Shown here in pieces: positions 1-12,300 of a stretch of 64,000 nt of DNA. The translations under genes and the position numbers were made by a program. The notes beneath the pieces are model-generated. The model saw nothing but the letters and a program-made list of their open reading frames with translations, was not told where the DNA came from and searched no databases. The DNA lies in assembly GCA_963402885.1 (NCBI GenBank), contig OY727094.1, positions 32,676,501 through 32,740,500 on the forward strand. Reading direction: 5' to 3'. Each line of letters opens with the position of its first letter. Within the stretch, counting starts at the first letter, position 1. This stretch comes from Antedon bifida (lineage: Eukaryota; Echinodermata; Crinoidea; Comatulida; Antedonidae).

Positions 1-341
1 TAGTGAAATCTAACATTGATACTGGTAACACAGCAGTGAATGCTGAAATACACCAACTTCTCTCGAAGGCGTTACAACTAACAAGACGAGGAAATAATCC
101 CCTTCAGGTAATCATATGGGGCTGGAATTTTGGTAATTCTTCAGTATTGTTCGTCTATATAGGATGTATACAGTTGCTATACGTTTGATACATATTCAAG
201 CATCTGTTTGTGGCATATTATACTGTATAATTATGATGATGTACAGTATTTTCTTTACAGGATAAGATTGGAAGTCCTAGGGGTTGTATGAATACGAAAG
301 AACAAACTAAGGAAGAAACAAAAAATAATGATCTTGTTTAG
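1..341 (+). CDS. 3' end of an unidentified gene (last two exons)
   Basis: Two exons join in frame. The first is open from the window edge to 107 and ends CAG before a gtaatc donor. The second runs 261-341 after a ttctttacag acceptor and ends in TAG at 339-341. Together they encode about 61 residues: a polar helix-like stretch (AEIHQLLSKALQLTRRG) followed by a Lys/Glu/Thr-rich hydrophilic tail ending NNDLV. The upstream exons lie outside the window, so the family cannot be named. The start of the first exon is uncertain because the TAG at 1-3 could also be a splice acceptor. Two overlapping AATAAA signals at 798-807 would suit the 3' UTR. The support is splice-site quality and frame continuity only. 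Confidence 0.5.
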
Positions 342-2075
342 GTGAACCTCTTGCGATGATAACCGAACTTTAAGGGTGTGTGTTGGGCATTGGATTTCTG
401 ATCGTGGTTCGAATTCAAAACTCGTTGCATTGCTTGTATCCTTGGGCAAGACGATTTACTTGCCTTTGCCTCTCCTCACCCAGGTGTATAAATGGGTACC
501 TGTCAAAACACAACTGCGCTGATTACGTCTGCAACATTATAGGAGTGTTTCCAGAGGTGTTTTATTCAAAACATTACCGGGATAATAATGTGAAGAGTTT
601 AGATAAGATCGGCGTATTATTATTAATTATATAATTGACTTTATAAAGTCGGAATAACACTAGAACTACAGTGAACATGTGTTTAATATTGTGTTGATTT
701 TAGTCGGTTGGTATATATTTATTTTATGGTGTACATTAACGTGAAAACATGCTTTGTCGATTTAAACGTCTAATCTATGATGAAATGTTATTTCTGTAAT
801 AAATAAAACAATGTAGGCCTACTTAATATCCAGTAAAATATTTCTATTGAACACAAGGCACGTGTATTTCACACATCGTCACCGTCCGAAACACAATCAA
901 CTTCACTATAGTGTATATTTTCAAAATGAAACACATTTTCTTTCGTTCACTGGAAAAGTTATTTTTAGCCTTACATTTTATTTATAGTTAAAATGTAACT
1001 TTGTAATGTTGTTTATGACTGACAAATAAATGTTACTATAAAAAAATAGTTTGTAAAACTTCTAATAAAAAACATGACATCATTATTTCAACAACTTTTT
1101 TTAATTCTCATTTTCTTCTCCTCTCGAACGGACTCAACAAAGATATGTACATTTAATACATGAACAGTGAAGTACTGCACATAAATATAACTTGTACAAT
1201 TCGTCTATTTCATACATTGAAATTGATATCGTGATGAAATAAACATTCTTTGCCTTTAAAGTAAAAATTCAAAAAACTATCTTTTTTTTCTACATTATTT
1301 TATGCTTGATATTTTACCTACGTATTAGACCTATAACTGATATCAGACTCCCTCTCGGGGAGAGACAGGACACCATTAAGTTTTGTTTCCTCCACTACGA
1401 AGCATCGAGAATGCACGCGCAACGCACGTAATCTGACCAATCACAAACGGTGGATAACTGTCATCTGTGATTGGTCAATTTAATTTCGTAAAACGTACAT
1501 CCTTACGTGACGTCAAAGTAGACACGAGAATTACAGGCACACTTTTATGCACCACAAAATAATGGTAAACCCTTTTTTTACAGCAATTAAATGCCGAAAT
1601 ACATATTTAAAGTTTTCCTGGGATAGACACTTAGTATTTAGTAAGGACTCACTTTTATAGATAACCTTTATTTTTATCTACAATAAAACTTATATAATAA
1701 AAATAACTATGACAAATTACTGCCATAAGTTTAATTTTTAATTTATTATAAAATGAGCATTTGTAAACAATCCAGCGACAGGTTGAAGCCAACTTCTGCT
1801 GGTAGTGACAGCTAATATACTACTAACCCAAAAAAGGCCGGTACTTTACAAGACAAATCGGCCTCCTCACTCGTTGAAAATAAATGTATGCAAAAAGAGC
1901 TAAATGCATGAAAAATGTCAGTAACTGACAATGCACACCAGTAACTGAATACCATGCCATAGTTTATAATAATCCTTTTATAGGAATATAAGAATTGTAT
2001 TACGAACAATATTATGCAAAAAAAACATTTTAATGTTTTTGTTATTTTGATATTTGTTTTAATCTAATTCATTTA
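342..2075. other. 3' UTR and intergenic stretch, no gene seen
   Basis: This AT-rich stretch separates the unidentified gene from the convergent EIF4H 3' end. It contains likely polyadenylation signals at 798-807 and an imperfect hairpin whose 12-bp arms (TGACCAATCACA) lie at 1434-1445 and 1466-1477. The same ACCAATCACAAACGGTG text recurs near 11410, so it belongs to a dispersed repeat. No open frame here has codon-like conservation or credible splice sites. Confidence 0.5.
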
Positions 2076-5000
2076 CTAGCTTGTTTCTGATTTCGCGTCG
2101 GACCCTTTATCCTCGGACCCTTTACCCTCTTCGCGTGGTTTCCCTGTACCAAAGATAGCACTACGCTTCATATCTGCCGCTAACTGATTAACAGGATCTT
2201 GTACTGTTCTTGGTTTTAATTTTAATCGCGGCCTGGCTGCTGCCTCCTCTGAAAAATAAAATTTCAAAATGTTTAAAAACACTATCCTTACAATTGTTGA
2301 AGTTTTGTTAAAAATAATGTATATATATTAATTTAAAAACATTAAACCAGGTCATTCCTTGTCTTAAACGTATGTTTTATTGTAATGATAAAAAGAGAGA
2401 AACAATGCACTACCTAAGTAGCTCGCATCAAATGTCCGCTCGTTGGCCGTCTTTAGGCCTAGCCTAGCCAGACTTAGTTTTGTAGGCCTAGCTGGTAAAC
2501 AACGGTAAGCAGGGTGTCAACAACAGCATTTTGCATGGTGTGTGTGTGTATGTGCCAGGCAATGTGAAAGGGACATTATAAAAAGAGTATTATCTATTCC
2601 AAGGCCTCAGATATTGTGAAATAGTGTTATCTACATGTGACCAGAACATAGAGCAGAGGTACCATGTTGAAAAAACGAAATTTCGAGTAAACAATACAGG
2701 GCGTCCTATAATAATTAAAAATTATATAGAGGGCGCTATTTAAGCTAATATTATTAGGTTATAAAAAAAATCTTGAGCGTACATCATCTGGGATATCCAA
2801 TACCAAATTTACTAGGCCTACCTACAACCTGCAGGTTAAACAATGGGTAATGTCAGACACCTTTCCAGTGTGGTATAGCCTAGCCACCTAGGCCTACGAT
2901 AATTTTGTTAATAAAGTAGACTTTGTTTCACAGACATTTTCAAGTAAAAAATATTTTTAAAGTAAAGTCCTTTTTCACCCTCGTTGGTAGCTAGCCCTAG
3001 GCCTAACTCGTCCAGATTTTTGGGGGGGAAATAATCAATTTTCGGGTAGGCGAGGATCTGCATTAAAAATCTGGGAAAATTGGAAAAAATTAGGCCTAAA
3101 CTCTTTTTTTTTTGGGAAGCTCCAAGATTTGCTAGTATCATCTGATCTTGGATTTAATCTCAAAGCCTAAATAACAACATGTATTAAAATTCTACCTGCG
3201 GACAATTCTTTAAATTCATCCTGAACAGGAGGGGGTCGTGACGACTGATAGCCACCTCTGCCTCCATAATCTTCTCTTGGACGACCTCGGTCCTCATATC
3301 TATCACGACTTCCCTGGTTTCCGCCACCTCTATAATTATTGTCTGCAATATAACAGGAGTTATTTTATTCTAAAAATTCTTAAAAATGTTCATTTCAAGT
3401 CCAAAATATTATTTGAAAGAATTTTTAGATACGCCTAAAAAAAAAGTTGTTACATAATGATAGTAATAAAAGGTGTTTATAATGCATTAATTAAAAAAAA
3501 GGCGCAGTCAGAGACAAATACAGTAGCACACCTGAAGTAAGTGGTATTTAAGTTCTTTATTTAATAAACTAAAACTAAATAATTACCATAAAATTCATCG
3601 AAAAGACAAGTGAAAATAATTTTCCCTGCCTCGATATCATGATTGAATGAAGACTGCCACTGGTACAGTAATAGGAACGACGATACGATTGACGTAATAA
3701 ATACATTTACATTTATACAATACTGCCTGCCATATGTAGTAGATAATTTACTGACTGCTAGAGTTACTTGCTTAGCTTATGTCAGGTCTCAGTATTTCAC
3801 TAGCCAGACATATAGTAAAAATGGCTCTGGGCCAGTCAAGCTAATTTCCTATAAGCCTAGGTGTCTAGCAGTAGAAGTTGAAATTGGGCCAAAATTATGC
3901 TCACATAAACAAACAACTCAGCAGCCTAGATATTGTAATACACAGTAAGAATTAGCCAACGAGTGGGTTTGTGAAGTAGCCAGTGGGCTTTTGAATCTCA
4001 CAATGAACTATCTCGGTTGTCTAGTAACTAAATTTGAATTATAAAATCAAGCCCTGTATGTGGCCAGACGTACGCAGCTCCCCCTTTTCTCAGTACGATC
4101 ATTTTCTATATGCGATGTACAGATTTTACGTTGGAAGTAAATTGATGGTGAACGATTACCAGTTTTTAGTCTTCCAAAGAACATTGTGATTTGCTGTTAT
4201 ATTATTGAGGTAACCAAACAATTTTACCATTATTACATTTACAAAAACAATAATTAAAATTGGCAATTGTTCAATTACTTACAATTATCTCTTGGTGGCC
4301 CTCTATCAAATCCCCCTCTGTCGTATCCTCCTCGTCCACCTCCTCCGCCACCACGTCCACGACCTCTGAACCCTGAGAAAATAGGACAAATGGTAAATGA
4401 GGATGAAGATCTATTCAGGAGACACTAGGTATGATGATCGTATAAAATTGCAATCATGATAAGTTTAGTATGGTAAAGAGAAACCGATGTCTAATCTTAA
4501 AGATGTAGTATAAGGTACACTGTTAAACTGAAATGATTGTTATGATAAAGTAGCACGATACATACCTCCTCTGTTACCCTTGTCACGGCTGCGATCAGCT
4601 GCAATATCAACTCTTAATTCACGATTTTCATACGTCTATAACAAAATTCATAATAAACGATTATTTTAAATTTGAAATTAGAGCGGACATTGATATTAAT
4701 AAATAATTATTATAAGGCAAAATACATTTTTAATTTTATTAACATTAATTTTGTAAAATTTTACTGTATTTATTTTTTTATTTAATACTATTTTTATAAT
4801 TTGATTTACTAATATTATTTTCGAACAAATATGGCCATTTTGATGATTCCCTGTTCGTATAGCTTTACTACTGCATAGTTGACTCTCTAGCCTTAGTATA
4901 ATACCTCTATGTATATATATATAGTACATCTACTTACAGCTCCATCATATGACAAGGCTTCTTTCAAGTCATCTTGTGTCTTGAATTCAACGTAACAAAA

Positions 5001-6083
5001 TCCTGAATAAAAGAACAAAATCATTTAATTTAATTTTCTGAAATCTACACAATCAAATGAATGATTGTCAGCAAAAACAAAAATATTTTATTCATCGAAA
5101 CTGAAAATAATCTCACCTTTAAAATTGTCTGTTTCTTTGTCTCTTACTAATCGAATATTTTCAATCTGAAAAAATGGAAACATTTATTATAATATTAGTT
5201 ATTGGTACTTTTCCTGAAACGTTAACGTGGAAAGCAATACATTTTTATTTTGTAAAAAAAAAACATAAAACCTAGTTAATAATGTTGCAATAAAACAATC
5301 ATTTTAAATATTTTTATCTCAACCTTAAGTTCTGCAAATATGTGATCTAAATCTCCTTGAACTGCTTGTAATGGTAGGTTTCCAACAAATGCTGTGAAGG
5401 GTGGCTCAGTGGGCAATTCTTTTGGTGGTCCACGACCTCTGCCACCTCCTCTTCTACAATTTAATAAAACAACATGAATTGGATTTAAACATGAAATTGT
5501 AATTAAACATAAAAACAAAACAAGAAAATGAAATCTCTTAGAATGAATGAAAAATAAATATTTTTTTGTTTCCGATCCATCATAACTTAATAATACAAAT
5601 AACACTTAATTAATAGGCCTAATAATAAAAAGTTAGTAGGCCTAGGCCCCTATATGCATGTCCATATTTCTTAATAGACAATTGAAATAGTGGTAAAGAA
5701 AAGCAATCCCCTCTTAACCTTATCTTGAAACCATACAGTAGGCCCAGATTTCTGGCTAGGCCCAGTCAGTTCAACATGCAGTATGTGAAACGTGAACATT
5801 TTGTGCTAAGCTAGCCTAGAGTAGCGCCCTCCGCCGCTGCTGCACCAGGTTCTGGGCCAGGCACCGACCGTGTGTGATGGTCACTGGCTGGTGCCAGCTA
5901 CAGAATGCCGCAGATTGAAGGCAATAAATTACACGATTGCACAGGTTTACGAAGAATTTGCAATCTTAAATACAACATAAATATATTGTAGTTTCAAAAT
6001 GTGCATTATATAAAAGCATACCTATCTCCGTAGTATCCTCCTCCTCCTCCATGAGAATATTGATCACGATAACTATCCGACAT
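2076..6083 (-). CDS. EIF4H: Eukaryotic translation initiation factor 4H (RRM protein)
   Basis: Eight minus-strand exons give 786 nt (261 aa) with every phase closing: 6022-6083, 5324-5453, 5117-5165, 4938-5002, 4566-4635, 4283-4372, 3196-3342 and 2076-2248. The ATG is at 6083 and the TAG stop at 2076-2078. The protein starts [21 protein letters not shown]. It continues with an RGG-rich stretch and [17 protein letters not shown], the RNP2 strand of an RRM. It then has GFCYVEF (RNP1), an RG/Gly-rich centre, and a tail with [11 protein letters not shown] and [12 protein letters not shown], which are hallmark EIF4H/EIF4B features. The family stimulates eIF4A helicase activity during cap-dependent initiation. 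Human EIF4H is about 248 aa, so this appears full length. The gene is head-to-head with MYBBP1A. Confidence 0.96.
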
Positions 6084-6316
6084 TTTTACAAGAGACTCCC
6101 TGTATGTAGCTCAGGATGTTACAAAATATTATTTTAAAATTAATTTAAATGACGTTAAAATAATTAATTTACAAATATTAGTTTTTAAATAAATCGTATT
6201 ATGTAATTTTTATTTTATGCTTATTAATGTGTTTCTTTGTTTTTTAAATGTATTTGTTTAATCGCATAACTATTCTTTTAATCTTTTATCTAAAAACGAA
6301 AACAGATTGAACCATC
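6084..6316. promoter_or_regulatory. Putative bidirectional promoter between EIF4H and MYBBP1A
   Basis: Only 233 bp separate the EIF4H start codon (minus, 6083) from the MYBBP1A start codon (plus, 6317). Both 5' UTRs and core promoters must therefore sit here, or upstream within the neighbouring gene if a 5' UTR exon exists. The stretch is very AT-rich and I see no CpG island. Shared control of a translation factor and a ribosome-biogenesis factor is biologically plausible, but it is inferred from geometry alone. Confidence 0.55.
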
Positions 6317-9300
6317 ATGGCTGCGCCCATAACACATGTGTCGTCGTCCAGAAAGGAAACGATGGAACCTTCAGAAAAGCAACATCTAATGAATACTTTT
6401 TGGTCTTTGGCTGCTGCTAACGATGAAAAACGAGTCAGTGGTGCTAATACACTGCTAGAAATTCTTCAAAATAAACAAAGCTTACATGATAACGTGAGTA
6501 GATGTGGATTGCCGTCGTAGGCCTCGCTAAAAGCACACGTTTTAGTTAGTTCAGATAGTTCATAGCGGCCAACAAGTGCTGAGACAGGGGTATAATAGTA
6601 TTAGGTCTAGACTAAAGCTTGGTCTAGTCAACGACAAGACATAGTCATAAGTAGACTTTTAAGGCTAAATATAAATAGTATAATTGAAATCTAAATTTTA
6701 TAGAAAAATAGCTGAAATTGTATTTTATATATTTTAAACACAATTTATTTACAAATATATCATTATATGTACGATTTATTTAAAAACTATTATTATTTAT
6801 TATAAAAAATACATGTTTTTTTTTTCTTTTCAGGAAGAGACACTTTGTGATGATGTTACATATTCTCTACAGAGATTAGTGAAAGGTTTGGCTTCTTCAC
6901 GTCAAGGTGCAAGACAGGGCTACGCCACGGCACTTTCAGAGGTATAAATAATTATAAATAAAGAAACTTTCAGCATTATAATATTATTCTAACTGTTACA
7001 GTATGTCATGACATTTATTTTTCCAAATTCAAGACTGTTCTATAAATGCAGTAAATGACAAATATCTTTAAATCGGGTTACAATGACGAATACATTAATT
7101 TGAATTAATTCATTTTTTCTATTGTTTCTATATTAATTATATTTAGGCCTATTTTAATTTAATTGCTAATGTATTTTTGTGAGGGTCCCTAATGATCAGC
7201 TTCGGCTGGATGGTCCACCCTTGTAAAAAACTAAAATATTGTTGAAATAACTACAATAAAAATAATTAAATATTAATAATATTTGTTTATATTTGTTGCT
7301 GTTTTATTTAGCTTCTGACATTGTTACCCATAATCAGCTTAAAAGAAGTGTTTTCTTTGATTAAGAAACATCTGCATTCCAACTCCAGTAAACAGGTAGA
7401 TAACAACAACTACTCTTATTTTGTAATTGTCAATCAAAAATGATAATAATCATAACAATAATAATATAATAATTTATATTAATGATAATAGTAACTTTCT
7501 CTACTTTTACTTATTGTGTTTTTTTAACCTTTATTTATTTATTTCGTTATTTAGTTTATTATTTAATTATTGTTTTGCCTACTCTTGAAATGGTAATATT
7601 TACATACTTTAATAGTTCTGGTGTCCCCTGAGCTTATTCAAGTTTCTCTCATTTTCTGTTATATTATGATGTATCTTATGAAAATAAATTGAATTGAATT
7701 AAACTAGTCATTCATTGTTTAAAACAATAACAATTATGGGATTTTTTTTTCTTTTTTTAGGAAGAGAGGGAGCATATGTTTGGTCAAGTGTTTGCATATA
7801 TTGCAGTTGTTCAATCAGGCAGATTGCAAGCAGTAAATACCTAATTCTGTTTTATTGTATTGTTTTATTAAGTTATTTTGTGGCAATTTATTAAAATGGT
7901 CTTTTTTTTCAATAAACAGGAAGATGGAAAATATAGTTATTTTGTGGCAATTTATTAAAATGGTCTTTTTTTTCAATAAACAGGAAGATGGAAAATATAC
8001 TGTTAATGTTCTAACAAAATTGAAAGGATTTTCTGAAAAGAAAAGTTATCTACAAGATCTTTGTACTCAAGCATCAATGGACCTGATTAGTATGGTAAGA
8101 CTCTGTCTACACTATCAAACGAGTTTGACAAAAAAAGTGTGATGTGCCCAAATATGGTAGTGATATGATATCATGTCTATATATGGGCACATTTTTGTCA
8201 CATCAAATTTGATAGTGTAGACAGAGCTTAAAACAATAGCCTACAAATCACATGTTAAATGTTTAGAAAACCAGCACTATTATACTGTAATTTTAAATGA
8301 AAATGAATAATCAAGATGACACAAGGGGCAAGGAAATAAGATGTCTCTTACTATTTTGCTATCGAGGATAAAAAAAGTTCATATTTTATCATTTACTAAA
8401 CTAGTTTTTTCATACATTTTTCCTTTGTTCATGAAGAGTTCCAAAGAAACATTTAGTGAACACATCTGGGCGTCGATCAAGTCTGATCTCAGTTGTGGCT
8501 GGGAAGGGTGCTCTCCTCACACCCTGCAGACGTTGCTAACTTGCCATCGTTGTTTTCCTGTAAGTACCTAGCAAAAATGAGAAAAGGCATAACAATTTAT
8601 AATGCTCTGTCTACACTATCAAACTAGTTTGACAAAAAAAAGTGTGATGTGCCCATATATAGTAGTGATATGCTTAAATATGGTAGCGATATGACATCAT
8701 CATGTCCATATATAGGCACATCACATAAAGTTTGATAGTGTAGACAGAGCTTAACGGTACTGCAGGTTAATTGTTCTTGTAAAAAGATTGCTATTGTCTG
8801 TAGGTATTGAAATTGTATCTATTTCTTTTGTATTTTATAGGATGTTGTCAAAGGCAAGTTTTTGAAGACTCATTGGGGACATAAAGACATATTGCACCCC
8901 GACAATCTAAATCATGTTGTGAAAATCTTCACAGTAAGTACAGCCATATCAACGAGTGAGTGGCCGAGCGGTTAAGGCAGTGAAATTGTAATTACTTAGC
9001 CATAACATTGGCAAGGGTTCAAGGCTCACTCGCTCCATGGTTCTGGTGGTAAAGCGAGTCTTCTTGGATAAGGACTATAAACCGTAGATCTAGTGTACAC
9101 ATCTAGTTCATGTGCACTTTAAATAACTTAGTACATCTTTCGAGACGAGTAGGGGTTACCCCGGCGTACTAGTACACACACAGCCACTGTCACTCACAGC
9201 CACTGATCATAACTGGGCCCTCTGAGAGACCAGTCCTTGACTGAAGAGGTCACCCATAATAAATAATAAGCATATACATATTTTTAAATGTATTGTTCCT

Positions 9301-12300
9301 GTTGTATTCCAAAATTGAAAACTTTTATGAGAAATTAATTAGGTCAATGTGGTGTAACTTTTTGAAATTTATTTTTCGCTTGTTTTTCATTTTTTAATTA
9401 AATAATGATAATGTTTTTCCTCAGGAATCTACTATCATATCTCACCCTAATGTCAACAGTGTTTGTGATGAGGTGTTGAAACTTGTTCTTCAAGATCAGG
9501 AAAAGGTTACTGTGTTTTGTCAACAAGTTATTGATAGTAAGCTTCCTTTTATTCTTGAATACGTCAAGTCACTGCATTACTGTTCTACTCCGCGGCCAAT
9601 GTCATATAGAGCAGTCAATATTTTAACTAACGAAATATTCTCCCCATTCAATTTCACATGAACATACAAATATTGATATAAAGTTTGCGGTACGCTATGT
9701 AGATAGTTCAGAAAAGAACTGTTGAGTTTCTTGACGTTTTGATCAATATGCTTTGATCGTCCTCAGGAGTCAGAATGCAGAAAGTCCAGGAAACTGGGAA
9801 TAAAAATAGAATGGGACTGGTGTGAAAGGTAAAAACAATAGCAAAACATACACATAAATAAACTCTGTACTGTGTACTTATAGGTGGCCTGCTTCATGCT
9901 CGTCAAGAATGCCGCTACCTGGCATTGCAACTCGTTGAGCGCCTCCTACGTGAATGTAGCGCAGAAGAAGTTGATCATGTGTTAAGCCCAGCAGTAGTCA
10001 AGATACTGATTAATAGCCTGGCAAACAAACAACATTTTTTGCATGAGGCTAGTAAAAAGTTTGTAAGTGAAATGTGTTTGCAGTAGCCCGAAAGAATTAA
10101 TTTATAATACACCTAATATTCGTTTCATCTTTTATTTTGGAAAAAAGAATAGAGTAGATAGAATAGAGTACAAAATTCTCCATAGTTTAAGAACAAAATT
10201 ACAAGTGTCTACATTATTATAAATATAAAGAAAAAAAAATATATAAATCTTTTATTTTATAATTTTTACAACATAGATTTAGAACAATTAAAAATTAAAA
10301 TGTTTTTTTTGTGTGATTTTTTAAAGAGTGCAACATTACCATTGGTTGTCAAGGAGATTCAAGATGGTGCCACGCAACTTGAGATTGTAAAATGTCTCAT
10401 AAGCAAGTTAGTATAAACAGAATAAAATGTGTTTTGTTCTTAACCCCGACTTATTCAAACATATTCTGTACTGTTTTTCTCTGAGTGAGTGAGTGACCTA
10501 GCGGTTATGACAGTGGAACTGTAATTATGTAGCCATAACATCAGCAAAGCTTCGAGGCTCATCTCGCTTCATGGTTCTGGTGGTAGAACGAGTCTTCTCG
10601 GATAAGGACTATAAACCGTAGGTCCAGTGTACACATTTAGCACTATAAAAAACCTAGTACATCTTTTGAGACGAGTATGGAGTTACCCCGGTGTACTAGT
10701 ACATCACAGCCACTGATCATAACTGGGCCCTCTGGGAGACCAGTCTTTGACTGGAGAGGTCACCCAGTATAAATAATAATTTTGTTTACTACAAGTGTAG
10801 TAGTCAAAGAGTCCAACATTAACTAATGTTTAATGCTAATCCAGTCAGAATGTTCATGTTCTATTTTGTTTATTTTATTATTATACAGATATTGACTGCT
10901 TTAGAGGTTAAATACAAGATTTGACATCCCCGAGGGAATGATATTATGTTCGAGGGAATATATATTTCCCGAAGCGCCAGCTGAGGGAAATATATATTCC
11001 CCGAGAACATAATATCATTCCCAAGGGGATGTCAAATCTTATATTTAACCGATATAAAAGGCAATATCTGTTATATTATATAGCCAAGAACAAGTCTGCT
11101 GGTGAAGCTAGGCTAGGCCTCCTATTCTATAGTATTTGTATTGTATGTAAACAAGCCTCCTGCCTAGCTAGACACCTTACCTTGCGAAGAATAATATACA
11201 GATAATTACTAATTAATGATTCCTTGGCAATAAAATATTCACTTAGGCCTAGGTCGTTTAAATTAACAGAAGAATTTCCATCAATAAGCCTATTAATAAT
11301 AATATTATAATCAGGTAGGCCGAATAAACAATTCATCGTCTTCTCTTCGAGAAGCCGAATCACCGGATGTTCAGCGCGTACTAGTTACTAGGTTACTACC
11401 GTGAGTATTGACCAATCACAAACGGTGTTTCATCACATTTAGGGAGGACTAATAACAAATGAGGGCGCTATGTATGCATAGTTTAAATAGTTTAGATGAA
11501 TAATTTCTTGAAGCAACTTCCGTGGCGCAACGGCGGAAGCGTTGTCTTGCGATGGAGTGACAATTCCCACCCGAGTTCAAATCCAGTAGATGACTTTTGT
11601 TTATTTATCGGCGAACGCGAGTGTTGCCACACGAAAATTACACAGTCAATATCATCGAACTCGAGAATGTATAGGATTAATGACAGGGGACACGATAATT
11701 ACGCGAAAATTACTCAGTCAATATCATCGTTCTCGAGGATATATACGATTTACGATCCTCGAAGCGACAGTCATGTGACGCAGTTTCAACCAATCACGTT
11801 CACGTATTTACATAGGCTATGTAATATAACCCTATATGTCATTACTTGATCTTCTTAGGTCAGGAAATATACACTTTGATCAAATTACAAAGACGAGATC
11901 CGTACATAATTTAATAAACAATGTGAGTATACGGTTTACCAATCATATAAAATAATGTTTTTTCTATGTACAGTGTATATGTATCTATGTCTGAAGTAGT
12001 GATCCATTTTGTTCAGTATTTTTAAAATTCTTTGATTTTCCCTTTGTTTTTAGTTAAATCTTAAAGGAGTAAAGTTGTATGTAAAGTTTCTAAAGAAGTT
12101 ATTCATCAATGGTCCAACCCAAGACAGGTAATGTTGTAACAATTTATCAATATTAAAGCAAATATTAATCTAGTAAGACAAATTGAGTTTTCAATTAAAA
12201 TGTAATATTGTATATTTTAAATTTTTTCTGTAGTTTTGAGAAAGTACCAGATCTAGATTCTACTCGACGATGGGTGTGTCATGAGGTTAGATTGAATATT

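Noticed and set aside
255..634. ORFs on both strands near the left edge
   Set aside because: They overlap the better supported terminal exon and 3' UTR of the first gene and have no splice or start context.
11517..11590. Functional tRNA gene
   Set aside because: Box A and box B are present, but stem pairing looks poor and repeat sequence follows; it fits a SINE head better.
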